From assembly GCF_000429685.1 (NCBI RefSeq), contig NZ_AUCI01000006.1:186001-250000 (forward strand): DNA of 64,000 nucleotides, read 5' to 3'. Both the position numbers and the translations under genes were made by a program. Positions 50,734 through 59,133 of this stretch are shown here, piece after piece; positions within the stretch are counted from its first letter, which is position 1; each line of letters opens with the position of its first letter. Origin of the DNA: Salibacterium aidingense DSM 18341. Its GTDB lineage: Bacteria; Bacillota; Bacilli; Bacillales; Marinococcaceae. Below the pieces are notes generated by a model that worked only from the letters and a program-made list of their open reading frames with translations, was not told where the DNA came from and did no database searches.

Positions 50734-51855
50734 TTGGGCTATATATACATGGATTACAATGCGAGTACTCCGATTGCTCCAGAGGTTAAAGAAACGATGC
50801 TGAAACTGCTTGATGAAGCGTACGGAAATCCTTCCGCTTCCCATTGGGCCGGCATTCCGGCAAAAGAAGCAGTCGAGCAGGCGCGGGAAGAAACGGCTTC
50901 TCTCATCGGAGCTTCTCCCGAAGAAATTGTATTTACAAGCGGAGGCACCGAATCAAATAATCATGTCTTGAAAGGAATATTTCATACGTATAAAGAAAAG
51001 GGCCATATCATCACTTCCAACGCCGAACATCCTGCTATTCAAGAGCCTTGCCGCTATCTTGAAGAACAGGGGGCCCCCGTAACGTTCCTGGGAACGGATG
51101 CTTATGGCCGCGTGGATCCAGCTGATGTAGAAGCGGCCATAACAGAAAATACAAAGCTCATTTCTATTATGCATGCCAATAACGAAACAGGGACCATTAA
51201 CCCAATTGAGCAGATAGCCGCTGCTGCCCGCCGGCACAATGTTTTCATGCACACGGATGCGGCACAGTCGATTGGTAAAATCCCGGTGCATGTGAAGGAC
51301 CTGGATGTTGACTTTTTATCTATCGCCGGCCATAAACTTTATGCGCCCAAGGGAATAGGCGCTTTATATATACGCAGCGGAAATACTCTGCCTTCCTTCA
51401 TGCATGGGGCAGGTCATGAACAGGGGCGCAGAGCCGGAACAGAAAACGTAGTGCTTGCTGCTGCGCTGGGGAAAGCATGCACCCTTGCCGCCGGGGCGGA
51501 CCAGACCGGCCTCCGGCATCTCCGTGATGACTTTTGGGAACGGCTTCAGAAAACGTTCGGCAACGCTGTGGTATTAAATGGTCACCCAGAAAAACGGCTT
51601 CCCAATACGTTAAACGTTAGTTTTGCCGGTCCTGCCGGACAGGAGCTGTTGGCGGAAATCCCGGAACTGGCGGCTTCAACCGGTTCCGCCTGCCATTCCG
51701 GTTCGGTTACCCTGTCCCCGGTACTGAAAGCAATGGGAACGGATCCCGAAATCGGCAAAGGCGCGATTCGTTTCAGCCTGGGGCGGTACTCTGAAAAAAA
51801 TGATATTATTCAGGTCACGGAAAAGCTGGAAAAAGCCATGAAGCGGCTGTCCTAA
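50734..51855 (+). CDS. Cysteine desulfurase (NifS/IscS family)
   Basis: 373 residues, PLP enzyme, fold type I. PLP Lys is at residue 201 (IAGHKLYAPKG), the HTDAAQS segment binds the cofactor, and the active-site Cys is at residue 320 in TGSACHSG. It takes sulfur from cysteine for Fe-S clusters, thiolation or other acceptors. Start: TTG at 50734 with AAAGGAG 9 bases upstream; the frame could extend to a TTG at 50695 that lacks a ribosome binding site. No scaffold gene is adjacent. It is on the strand opposite to its neighbours, its stop overlapping that of tatC. Confidence 0.92.
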   Translation: MGYIYMDYNASTPIAPEVKETMLKLLDEAYGNPSASHWAGIPAKEAVEQAREETASLIGASPEEIVFTSGGTESNNHVLKGIFHTYKEKGHIITSNAEHPAIQEPCRYLEEQGAPVTFLGTDAYGRVDPADVEAAITENTKLISIMHANNETGTINPIEQIAAAARRHNVFMHTDAAQSIGKIPVHVKDLDVDFLSIAGHKLYAPKGIGALYIRSGNTLPSFMHGAGHEQGRRAGTENVVLAAALGKACTLAAGADQTGLRHLRDDFWERLQKTFGNAVVLNGHPEKRLPNTLNVSFAGPAGQELLAEIPELAASTGSACHSGSVTLSPVLKAMGTDPEIGKGAIRFSLGRYSEKNDIIQVTEKLEKAMKRLS

Positions 51856-52598
51856 GCCGGAGATTGCGGCTGCTCCGCCTTCCTTTTTTTCTTGTACATG
51901 ACGCTGGAAAGCAGCACCCCCAGCTCATATAAACCAAAAAGCGGACCTAATACAATAACCTGTGACATTACATCCGGCGGTGTAATCAGAGCAGAGATCA
52001 CAGCCATGAGGATATAACCATATTTTCTTATTTCCTTTAATTTCTGCGGAGTCACTGCCCCGATAGCGGTTAGAAACATAAGAAACAGAGGCACTTCAAA
52101 CAAGAAACCAAGAGGAATCGAGGTCATCAGCATAAAGGAAAAGTATTCTTTCGCCGTGATCATCATATCAAAATGGGTCGTGCCGAGGCTCATTAAAAAC
52201 TGGTACACCGTAGGAAATATGACAAAAAATCCGAATAGCAGCCCGGTGATAAAACTGAAGAAAATCCCCGGGAGGAAGGTCAGCGCCGTTTTGCTTTCCT
52301 TTTTCGTCAAGGCAGGTCTTACAAATTTCCAGGCCTGATAACCGATAAACGGCGCTGACACACCTAAACTTAAACTTCCGGCAATACCGGTATAAAACCT
52401 TACCACGTCCAGCGGCCCCAGCATCACAAGCTGGTTTTCATCCGTCAGCAGCGGCACGACATAATTGATAGAGAGGAGAAAAAGTACAAAACATACCACA
52501 AAAAAAACGGAGGAGCTGATCACCGCTTTTCGAAGGTCTGTGATATGTTCTACCAGGGTCTGTTCTTCGTTTTTCTTTGGTACATGTACCTCATTCAT
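51852..52598 (-). CDS. tatC: Twin-arginine translocase subunit TatC
   Basis: 248 residues, six membrane helices. The N-terminal EQTLVEHITDLRKAVI corresponds to the conserved E-HL-ELR signal-binding region, and FLFEVPLFLMFL follows in the fourth-helix area. TatC recognises the RR signal peptide. Preceded by tatA and two Tat-dependent oxidoreductase genes. The charged tail (KKKRKAEQPQ) is cytoplasmic. Confidence 0.96.
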   Translation of the reverse strand: MNEVHVPKKNEEQTLVEHITDLRKAVISSSVFFVVCFVLFLLSINYVVPLLTDENQLVMLGPLDVVRFYTGIAGSLSLGVSAPFIGYQAWKFVRPALTKKESKTALTFLPGIFFSFITGLLFGFFVIFPTVYQFLMSLGTTHFDMMITAKEYFSFMLMTSIPLGFLFEVPLFLMFLTAIGAVTPQKLKEIRKYGYILMAVISALITPPDVMSQVIVLGPLFGLYELGVLLSSVMYKKKRKAEQPQSPA

Positions 52599-52613
52599 GC
52601 TGGGCCCCCTGCG

Positions 52614-52832
52614 TTATACGGAAGATTCATCTTTGTTTTTCTTTGCCTGGCCTTCACTTTTGCTTGGTTTCGGTTCTTCATCATTCATAATACTGTTTGC
52701 TGATTTTTTAAACTCTGACAATGTCTGGCCCACGGCGGAACCGATTTCCGGCAGTTTTTTCGGACCGAAAATAATCAGCGTAATCACCAGAATAATAATC
52801 AAACCAGGCACTCCAATATTTGTAAGACTCAT
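52614..52832 (-). CDS. tatA: Twin-arginine translocase subunit TatA
   Basis: 72 residues: a short N-terminal membrane helix ([16 protein letters not shown]), hinge [10 protein letters not shown], amphipathic helix [14 protein letters not shown] and a charged tail. It forms the pore with TatC. As in other Gram-positives, one TatA may serve both TatA and TatB roles. GGAAGGAGAG precedes the ATG. 15 bases before tatC. Confidence 0.95.
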   Translation of the reverse strand: MSLTNIGVPGLIIILVITLIIFGPKKLPEIGSAVGQTLSEFKKSANSIMNDEEPKPSKSEGQAKKNKDESSV

Positions 52833-52868
52833 CGTACTCTCTCCTTCCTTTCAGGAAAAATTGGGAAG

Positions 52869-52908
52869 GAGACAGGCTATTCTTCTCTGCTCGGAACTAG
52901 CCTGCCTC
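52869..52908 (-). promoter_or_regulatory. Hairpin between GMC oxidoreductase and tatA
   Basis: GAGACAGGCTA and TAGCCTGCCTC form an 11-bp stem with one wobble and an 18-base loop, 7 bases past the oxidoreductase stop. The T-run is weak on the minus strand, so it may be a partial terminator that keeps tatAC expression below that of the enzyme. Confidence 0.4.
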
Positions 52909-52916
52909 TCTTTCGG

Positions 52917-54656
52917 TTATACTTTTTTGCTGCTGTGTCTCGCTGTCACCAGCTGTCCGTTTTCTTCCCTGAACTTCATGATCCCTTCCGCGGCGCGGTA
53001 GGCCAGTGCTCCTACGGTTCCGGTAGGATTATACCCGCCGTTATGGGCAAAAGCGGAGGATCCAACCACAAATAGATTATCGACATCCCACATTTGCAGG
53101 TAATTATTGACGGCGGAGGTTTCTGGGTCTCCCCCCATAATGACCCCCCCTGTGTTATGGGTGGTCTGATAAGGAACAATGCTGTAGTGGTCACTGATTT
53201 CTCTTGGTTCTACAGTATCCGCCCCCATTTCTTTCACAATCTCCGCACACTTTTCACTTAAATAATCATGCAGGTTGCGGTCCTGTTCTGTATAATCATA
53301 GGTCATGCGCAAAAGCGGCTGTCCGAATATATCTTTATAATCCGGGTCAAGACTCAGGTAGTTATCCCGGTGCGGGATCGAGGCACCCTGGGCTCCCACA
53401 GACAAGACCCGGTGATAATATTTAATCGACTGGGATTTGAATTCCTGCCCCCAGTTCGGGGTCCCGTTTGGTACGGTATTGTTATTAATCGGGCGCTGTC
53501 CTGTCTGTGTAATGGTAGCCACCCCGCCGTGAATAAAGTTTACATCCGAATGGTCAAAGTTATCTCCGTTATAATCGTCAATGGCAGCCCCCAGAGATCC
53601 AGCTCCCATATACGTGTTAAATTTCTCTTCTTCGAAAAACCCATTAGCTCCGGGTAAAATTTGATAGCAGTAATTTTTGCCGATCACTCCGGAGCCTGTT
53701 TCCGGATCATAAGGACGGCCAATGCCGGAATTAAGGAGCAGCCGGACGTTGTTCATCACATAGCTTGTCAGCACCACAACATCCGCCGGCTGGATAAATT
53801 CATCGCCGGTCTGGAGATCCACGTATTTCACGCCAGTCACTTTCCCCCCGTCGTAAACAAGTTCTGTCACATTGGCGTGCATTCTTAATTCAAAATTTCC
53901 TGTATCCTGCGCCGTAGGGATCACAGTGACATTAGGTGATGATTTGGCTCCGTATTCACAGCCGAATCGTTCGCAGAACCCACAGTACTGGCATTGATAA
54001 ACGGTCTGCCCATCCGGATTCTCATACGATTCAGATAAATTCCCGGATGGAATGTGAAAAGGATGAAGATCCAGATTATTTGCGGCGTCTTTAAATCGCT
54101 GCGTAATCGGTGTTTCCTTCATCGGAGGTGTCGGATACGGTTTACTGCGCGGCGCCCCGTTCGGGTTGTCCTCCCCACTGATGCCGGCCATTTCTTCGAA
54201 CTTGTAAAAATACGGTTCTAGTTCGTCATAGGTAATGCCCCAATCCTGAAGGGTATAATCGGCCCCCAGTTTATCCGGACCATATTTTTCATCGGTTTTG
54301 GATTTAATCTGCAGATCGTACGGTAAAAAACGCCAGGTTTGACCGTTCCAATGCACCCCGGCTCCGCCCAGGCCTTCTCCGAGTAGAAAGGAACCGAGCT
54401 GCCGCATCGGAAGGGCCCTTTCGTCGCGGTGATTTCGAAATGTGATGGTTTCGCGGGAAAGATCCTGCATTAATTCGTACCGAATCGCATAGCGGTATTC
54501 ATCGTGAACGTGTTGAAAATCCTCGGTCGATCTTGGTTTTCCTCGCTCCAGGCCAACGACCTGAACGCCCTGCTTGGCGAGTTCTGCTGCGATAATTCCG
54601 CCGGTCCAGCCCACTCCTACGGTAAGTACTTCTACTTTATCCAGTGTTTTTGCCAC
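52917..54656 (-). CDS. GMC oxidoreductase, gluconate 2-dehydrogenase-like flavoprotein
   Basis: 579 residues. FAD motif VGVGWTGGIIAAELA at the N-terminus, FAD-contacting GGAGVHWNGQTWRF, and C-terminal HNTGGVIMGG with FVVGSSAFAHNGGYNPTGT carrying the catalytic His/Asn region. A Cys cluster CQYCGFCERFGC near residue 220 resembles the iron-sulfur motif of membrane gluconate and FAD-glucose dehydrogenases. It has no signal peptide of its own and probably travels with the Tat-targeted small subunit. GTG start with AGGTGGG ahead. Sugar or sugar-acid substrate not determinable. Confidence 0.9.
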   Translation of the reverse strand: MAKTLDKVEVLTVGVGWTGGIIAAELAKQGVQVVGLERGKPRSTEDFQHVHDEYRYAIRYELMQDLSRETITFRNHRDERALPMRQLGSFLLGEGLGGAGVHWNGQTWRFLPYDLQIKSKTDEKYGPDKLGADYTLQDWGITYDELEPYFYKFEEMAGISGEDNPNGAPRSKPYPTPPMKETPITQRFKDAANNLDLHPFHIPSGNLSESYENPDGQTVYQCQYCGFCERFGCEYGAKSSPNVTVIPTAQDTGNFELRMHANVTELVYDGGKVTGVKYVDLQTGDEFIQPADVVVLTSYVMNNVRLLLNSGIGRPYDPETGSGVIGKNYCYQILPGANGFFEEEKFNTYMGAGSLGAAIDDYNGDNFDHSDVNFIHGGVATITQTGQRPINNNTVPNGTPNWGQEFKSQSIKYYHRVLSVGAQGASIPHRDNYLSLDPDYKDIFGQPLLRMTYDYTEQDRNLHDYLSEKCAEIVKEMGADTVEPREISDHYSIVPYQTTHNTGGVIMGGDPETSAVNNYLQMWDVDNLFVVGSSAFAHNGGYNPTGTVGALAYRAAEGIMKFREENGQLVTARHSSKKV

Positions 54657-54671
54657 GTTATTTTCCCACCT

Positions 54672-55424
54672 TTATTCTGAGACTATATGTGCCCGTAATG
54701 GCTGGGGCTCTTTATTAATAAACTCTTCTTCTTCAATTTCTTCAATATAGCTCATGTAGCTGCCTGGGAATTCCTTCATTAACCAGCCTTTCATGTTTCC
54801 ATTTCCGCCATAGAGCGGATCCGAATACGCTCCTTCCAACGTAGCGGAACGGAGAAGTTCAAAGAAGGTACTTGACGTTACTCCTTTTAGAGCCACGTCG
54901 TTATCCTGAAACTTTTGCAGAATCTGATCCTGCTGATCTCCTTCCAGCCCTGTGAACGAGGAATCAAATTCTTTCCGGCTTTCTTCTTCTATTCCTTTGA
55001 TCCCAACATCAAACACCTCGTGCCGTTTCAGCCTGGTTTGATAGCCCTGAAAATCGGAGCCCGGGTAAAACGGTCCCTGCATGTATTCTCTGTCATTGTG
55101 CCCATAGGAGCCGGCTAACTGGTGATCGATAAAAAAGGGAACTCCCAGTTCGATGGCACCGGGCCCATTATCATCAGCTGGAAAAATTCGTTCGACAGCT
55201 GCGCTGAGAAGTTCAAAATCACTTTGCCTTGTGAAATGCATAAGGGCGCGGTTAAAATCATTGACAGAATTCTCTCCATTGGAATTCTGCTGTGTCCCGC
55301 GCAACAAATCTCTGCCCAGGAAGGTTCCGAGAAAACCGCCTCCGATAGCTCCTCCTGCAACATAGCTTGAATTTTTAAGAAAACGGCGGCGCGACATGGT
55401 CGAGCGCTCCTCATTTTCCGCCAT
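54672..55424 (-). CDS. Gluconate 2-dehydrogenase subunit 3 (Tat substrate)
   Basis: 250 residues. The N-terminus has a textbook twin-arginine motif SRRRFLK at residues 11-17 and a hydrophobic stretch AGGAIGGGFLGTFLG, so it is exported folded by Tat. The body (FFIDHQLAGSYG, FYPGSDFQGYQTRL, NMKGWLMKEFPGSYMSY) is the GADH small-subunit family. It escorts and stabilises the flavoprotein encoded next. First gene of the operon with flavoprotein, tatA and tatC. GGAGG precedes the ATG. Confidence 0.93.
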   Translation of the reverse strand: MAENEERSTMSRRRFLKNSSYVAGGAIGGGFLGTFLGRDLLRGTQQNSNGENSVNDFNRALMHFTRQSDFELLSAAVERIFPADDNGPGAIELGVPFFIDHQLAGSYGHNDREYMQGPFYPGSDFQGYQTRLKRHEVFDVGIKGIEEESRKEFDSSFTGLEGDQQDQILQKFQDNDVALKGVTSSTFFELLRSATLEGAYSDPLYGGNGNMKGWLMKEFPGSYMSYIEEIEEEEFINKEPQPLRAHIVSE

Positions 55425-55534
55425 CCTCCTGCCTCCTTTCCTAACTTTCTCTATACTGTGTCCATCTCAAGGAAAATATATACTTTCATTAGTATTTTCT
55501 GGTGCAATCTGAACCTGGCGGCGTACAATTGGAT
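55425..55534. other. Control region upstream of the Tat oxidoreductase operon
   Basis: The gap between the small-subunit gene and the M23 gene spans 55425-55860. This part should hold the operon promoter, but I see no strong -35/-10 pair. It continues into a degenerate repeat array and then the M23 terminator. No gene is visible. Confidence 0.4.
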
Positions 55535-55690
55535 AGAACAAGACGGAAAAGGACTGAAACAATAAGTAAATGGAATGGGACAATAAGAAATCGGCCCAGA
55601 GTAGTAAGTAAACCCAGCTTGGTAAATGACCCTGAACCATGAGAAAAACACTAATGACGAGAAATAAATCGGGGAAAATCCTGACAATCT
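55535..55690. repeat. Degenerate tandem array of about 21-bp units
   Basis: Six to seven imperfect units with the core RACAATAAGWAAA: AAACAATAAGTAAATGG, GGACAATAAGAAATCGG, AGTAGTAAGTAAACCC, GGTAAATGACC, ACTAATGACGAGAAATAAATCGG, CCTGACAATC. Spacing is about 20-23 bases. It is not a CRISPR: there are no conserved palindromic repeats or unique spacers. It lies in the gap between the M23 gene and the gluconate dehydrogenase operon. Confidence 0.4.
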
Positions 55691-55810
55691 TGGAGGGCAG
55701 CCAGTGGCTGGTCTGAGTTTCCTACCAATTGTAAGGGCGGTTGAAACAAAGGGGAGAAAATGAAAGAGGAGTCCGGCCAACCTTCAAAAAGTTTCTACTT
55801 TACTACTACA

Positions 55811-55850
55811 TGAAAAAGCACCCTTTTCCGCGCGGGATTAGGGTGCTCCT
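55811..55850 (-). terminator. Terminator after the M23 peptidase gene
   Basis: Minus strand AGCACCCT, 14-base loop, AGGGTGCT, then TTTTTC. It lies 11 bases after the gene and ends the ftsE-ftsX-M23 transcript. Confidence 0.8.
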
Positions 55851-55860
55851 TTGAATTCTA

Positions 55861-57117
55861 TTATTCAAGATAGTTTCGTGGATTCACAGCGTTTGATTTG
55901 GAGCCGTTCCATGGTCCTTCATGTACTTCAAAATGAAGGTGTTTGCCCTGGGAAGCGCCGGTGTTGCCCATCATGCCGATCTTATCTCCGCGGGAAACGC
56001 TTTGTCCGCTTGATACATTGGTGGATGACATATGAGCGTACAGGGTGGTAATCTGCTGGCCGTCAACTTGGTGGGAAATCATTACTGTATTTCCGTACCC
56101 ATTCATATAGCCGGCTTTTACCACGGTCCCGCTTGCCGCTGCCACGATCGGCACACTAGAACGGCCGCCTGATCCAATATCAATGCCGAAATGGGTTCTT
56201 CCCCAGCGCGCTCCGAATTCCGAGGTATAGGAGCCTGTCGCTGGTTTCATCAGGGAACCTCCGCTGTCGGAAGGAGTGTCCGCCTCCATGGTGCCGGCGC
56301 TGTTATTCTGCGATTCCTGTGCTGCGCGTTTTTCTGCCTGCCGCTGTTCATAAGCCTCCAGCTCTTTTTTCGCAGCTTCTTCCTGTTCTTTCAGCAGCTC
56401 TTCATCATCCTGCAGGGAAACAAGGGTTTCTTCCAGGCCGTGTTCTTCGTCTTCCAGATCTCCGAGAATATTACGCTTTTCTTCGCGCTGCTCTTCCTGA
56501 TCCGCCTTTAAATCCTCAAGATCAGCGAGGGCGGCTTCCAGTGAATCGCGTTCCTCTTCTACTTCTTTCTTCGCTTCTTCCAGTTCATTCTGGTCCTTGA
56601 TGTGAGCTTCCAGAATCTCTTTGTCCTGGTCTGCGATGGTGTTCAAAGCCGAAACACGGTCCAGAAAGTCGCCGAAACTTTTCGCTCCCATTAACACTTC
56701 CAGATAGTCCACGGACCCGCCGTTTTTATACATCGCATTTACCCGGTCTTTCAGAAGTTCATCGCGTTCTTCAATCCGCTTCTGAAGTTCATCAATCCGA
56801 TCCTCCAGCTTGTCAATCCGTTCTTCGGTTTCCTCGATGTCTTCCTCTTTTTCCCGGATGTTTTCATTCGTCTCTGTCATTTTTTCATCCAGGCTGCGGA
56901 TCTCGTCATTGATCTCCTGTATTTCTTCTTCCAGCGCTTCAATTTCTTCTTTGGTTTCTTCCGAATCAGCTTCCGTACTTTCCCGCTTATCCTGGAGCTC
57001 GTTAATTTTATCCCGGAGCTCTTCGCCATCCGCCTCAGCAGTATCCACGGAAGTTCCATAAGCCAGCCCGGAAGCCGTAATGAATATAAGCAGTGTCTGC
57101 AAGAATCGTTTTCTCAT
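55861..57117 (-). CDS. Coiled-coil M23 peptidase (EnvC/CwlO-like, FtsEX partner)
   Basis: 418 residues. Signal peptide 1-29, long acidic coiled coil (about 31-130 and 165-265) with a hinge region between, then an M23/LytM domain (about 300-418). All zinc ligands are present: His309 and Asp313 in HFGID, His362 in AHM, His393/His395 in HLHFE, so unlike E. coli EnvC the domain looks catalytically intact. Coiled coil plus peptidase matches PcsB/EnvC proteins gated by FtsEX. It directly follows ftsX in the same operon. Confidence 0.9.
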   Translation of the reverse strand: MRKRFLQTLLIFITASGLAYGTSVDTAEADGEELRDKINELQDKRESTEADSEETKEEIEALEEEIQEINDEIRSLDEKMTETNENIREKEEDIEETEERIDKLEDRIDELQKRIEERDELLKDRVNAMYKNGGSVDYLEVLMGAKSFGDFLDRVSALNTIADQDKEILEAHIKDQNELEEAKKEVEEERDSLEAALADLEDLKADQEEQREEKRNILGDLEDEEHGLEETLVSLQDDEELLKEQEEAAKKELEAYEQRQAEKRAAQESQNNSAGTMEADTPSDSGGSLMKPATGSYTSEFGARWGRTHFGIDIGSGGRSSVPIVAAASGTVVKAGYMNGYGNTVMISHQVDGQQITTLYAHMSSTNVSSGQSVSRGDKIGMMGNTGASQGKHLHFEVHEGPWNGSKSNAVNPRNYLE

Positions 57118-57152
57118 CCCAACGGTTCCTCCTCTATCTTTTCCCAGCGAAA

Positions 57153-58046
57153 CTAAACTTTTAAAAATTTACGGACAGACGTAATACTTCCCCAGACTCC
57201 CACTAAAATGCCGATTCCGACCAATACGAGGGAAACCTGTAATGTTAATGGAAAAATAGGCAGCATTTCCGCAAAATTCAGGCTGAGCCTGTCCGCATAA
57301 TTGTCATATAAATAGTGATAACCCGTGATCACTGCCGCAATCGGCAGCACCGAGCCTGCCACCCCGAGAAGCAGCCCTTCTACAAAAAACGGCCATCGAA
57401 TAAAGCCATTGGCTGCTCCCACCAGCTTCATAATCTGGATTTCTCTCTGTCTGGCGACGATCGTCAATTTGATGGTATTGGAGATCAAAAACATCGCTGT
57501 AAACATAAGTCCCAAAACGAGAACAATCCCAATCACACGTAAAATCTTGGTAACATTGAACAGCTGCTCGACCACCTGCTCTCCGTAATCCACCGAGTCA
57601 ATGTAAGGAAGCTCTCTAGCCTCTTCCGCAACATTTTCAGTCAGCTGCGGTTCAGCGGCCTGGAGGATAAATGCATCATTCAAAGGATTTTCGTCCCGCA
57701 GAGATTCAAACGCTTCGCTGTTTTCACCGAGACTTTCAATCAGTTGATCCAATCCTTCATCCTTGCTCAAGTATGTAACACTTTCTACATTCTCCAGGTC
57801 TTTTAATTGTTCTTCGAGTTCTGCCTGCTCTTCATCCGACGTAGCGAGTTCAATATAGACTCTGACTTCGACGTCTTCTTCCACGGAAGACATGAAATTG
57901 TTCATATTCATGATGAGCAGCAGAAATACACCAACCACCAGCAGCATGATCGTGACGGCACTGATGGAGGCAAAGCTCATCCAGCCGTTGCGGCCAAGGT
58001 TTTTCACGCCTTCTTTGCTGTGACGGAGAAGGGTCCTACCTTTCAT
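57153..58046 (-). CDS. ftsX: Cell division protein FtsX
   Basis: 297 residues, four membrane helices, and a large extracellular loop between helices 1 and 2 (about 50-165) that contacts the hydrolase. LGRNGWMSFASISAVTIM at the start is the family hallmark. I start at 58046 (MKGRTLLRHSK), overlapping the ftsE stop; GGGGGG lies 9 bases before. An ATG two codons upstream is also possible. With FtsE it forms the ABC complex that activates wall hydrolysis. Confidence 0.96.
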   Translation of the reverse strand: MKGRTLLRHSKEGVKNLGRNGWMSFASISAVTIMLLVVGVFLLLIMNMNNFMSSVEEDVEVRVYIELATSDEEQAELEEQLKDLENVESVTYLSKDEGLDQLIESLGENSEAFESLRDENPLNDAFILQAAEPQLTENVAEEARELPYIDSVDYGEQVVEQLFNVTKILRVIGIVLVLGLMFTAMFLISNTIKLTIVARQREIQIMKLVGAANGFIRWPFFVEGLLLGVAGSVLPIAAVITGYHYLYDNYADRLSLNFAEMLPIFPLTLQVSLVLVGIGILVGVWGSITSVRKFLKV

Positions 58047-58722
58047 AACCATAGTCCCCCCTGAACTCATCACGAACAATCCTGCCTGCCTCGATAGCTA
58101 TCACCCGTTTCTTTATCGCGTTTACAATTTCGCGATTATGGGTAGCCATAAGAATAGTCGTGCCGTTTCGATTAATGTTTTCGAGGATATCCATAATCTC
58201 CCAGGAGGTGTCCGGGTCCAGATTACCGGTAGGCTCGTCCGCTATCACCACACGCGGATAATTCACGATAGCCCTGGCAATCGATACCCGCTGCTGTTCT
58301 CCTCCTGATAGTTCATCCGGCAGAAAACGTGCCTTGTTCTTCAGTCTGACCACATCAAGAACTTCCATCACCCGTTTTCGTATAACATCCCGGGGCTCTT
58401 CGATCACTTCAAGGGCAAAGGCTACATTTTCAAACACGGATAATTTCGGGAGCAGTTTAAAATCCTGAAACACCACGCCGATTTTTCTGCGCAGATAAGG
58501 GACGTCCTTTTCCTTCAGCGTCGTCAAATCTGTGCCGTGAATCCGGATAATACCTTCTGAAGGTTTTTCCTCCCGGTAAATCATTTTTATAAAAGACGAT
58601 TTTCCAGCGCCGCTTGGCCCGACGATGTAAACAAATTCCCCTTTTTCAATGACCACTTCGATGTTGTTCAATGCATTAACGCCATTGGCGTACGTTTTCG
58701 ACACGTTGTTCATTTCTATCAT
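58036..58722 (-). CDS. ftsE: Cell division ATP-binding protein FtsE
   Basis: 228 residues, ABC ATPase. Walker A GPSGAGKS, Q-loop VFQDFKLLP, signature LSGGEQQR, Walker B VVIADEPTGNLDP, switch His ATHN. Drives FtsX. First gene of ftsE-ftsX-M23. Confidence 0.97.
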   Translation of the reverse strand: MIEMNNVSKTYANGVNALNNIEVVIEKGEFVYIVGPSGAGKSSFIKMIYREEKPSEGIIRIHGTDLTTLKEKDVPYLRRKIGVVFQDFKLLPKLSVFENVAFALEVIEEPRDVIRKRVMEVLDVVRLKNKARFLPDELSGGEQQRVSIARAIVNYPRVVIADEPTGNLDPDTSWEIMDILENINRNGTTILMATHNREIVNAIKKRVIAIEAGRIVRDEFRGDYGYER

Positions 58723-59089
58723 TCAATCACTTCCTGAAGCAAACGTATTCTAAGTTGTTTTTCCTTCGATGGTTGTCCACTTTCCTCTTTACATGAAAAG
58801 ATACTTGGGCAAAAGCGCCAAGCATTCTGGATGTTTTCCGCTGCGCGGTGCGTGCGTCTTTCATGTTGAAAAACATAGAGAATCGGAGTATCTTGTCATC
58901 TTCCATGACACATTATATCATCTTTCGGGAACAAAAAATGCTAAAAAAGTATTACATTTTTATTTCAATGTAGAAATTATAAAATTAAGCAATTTTATGA
59001 TTGCTGTTTTATCAGGGTTTTTGCTTCATTTTCGCTGTAATAAAAAATTAGGCTGATTTAATTGTAGGTTAAAAGTCCTGTAAAAAAGA
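58723..59089. promoter_or_regulatory. ftsE upstream region with extended -10 promoter
   Basis: The 411-base cccB-ftsE gap contains TGATATAAT on the minus strand (58912-58920), an extended -10, about 190 bases before ftsE. Upstream of it is a very AT-rich stretch. I see no gene in the gap, and the rest of the leader has no clear structure. Confidence 0.45.
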
Positions 59090-59121
59090 GAGAAAAAAGG
59101 ACCGGTTTCCACCGGTCCTTC
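59090..59121 (-). terminator. Terminator after cccB
   Basis: AAGGACCGGT, 4-base loop, ACCGGTCCTT, then TTTTCTC on the minus strand, 12 bases after the stop. Confidence 0.9.
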
Positions 59122-59133
59122 CCGTCGTAATAC

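Noticed and set aside
55535-55690. Possible CRISPR array
   Set aside because: Units are degenerate, about 21 bases with no distinct spacers, and no cas genes are in the window.
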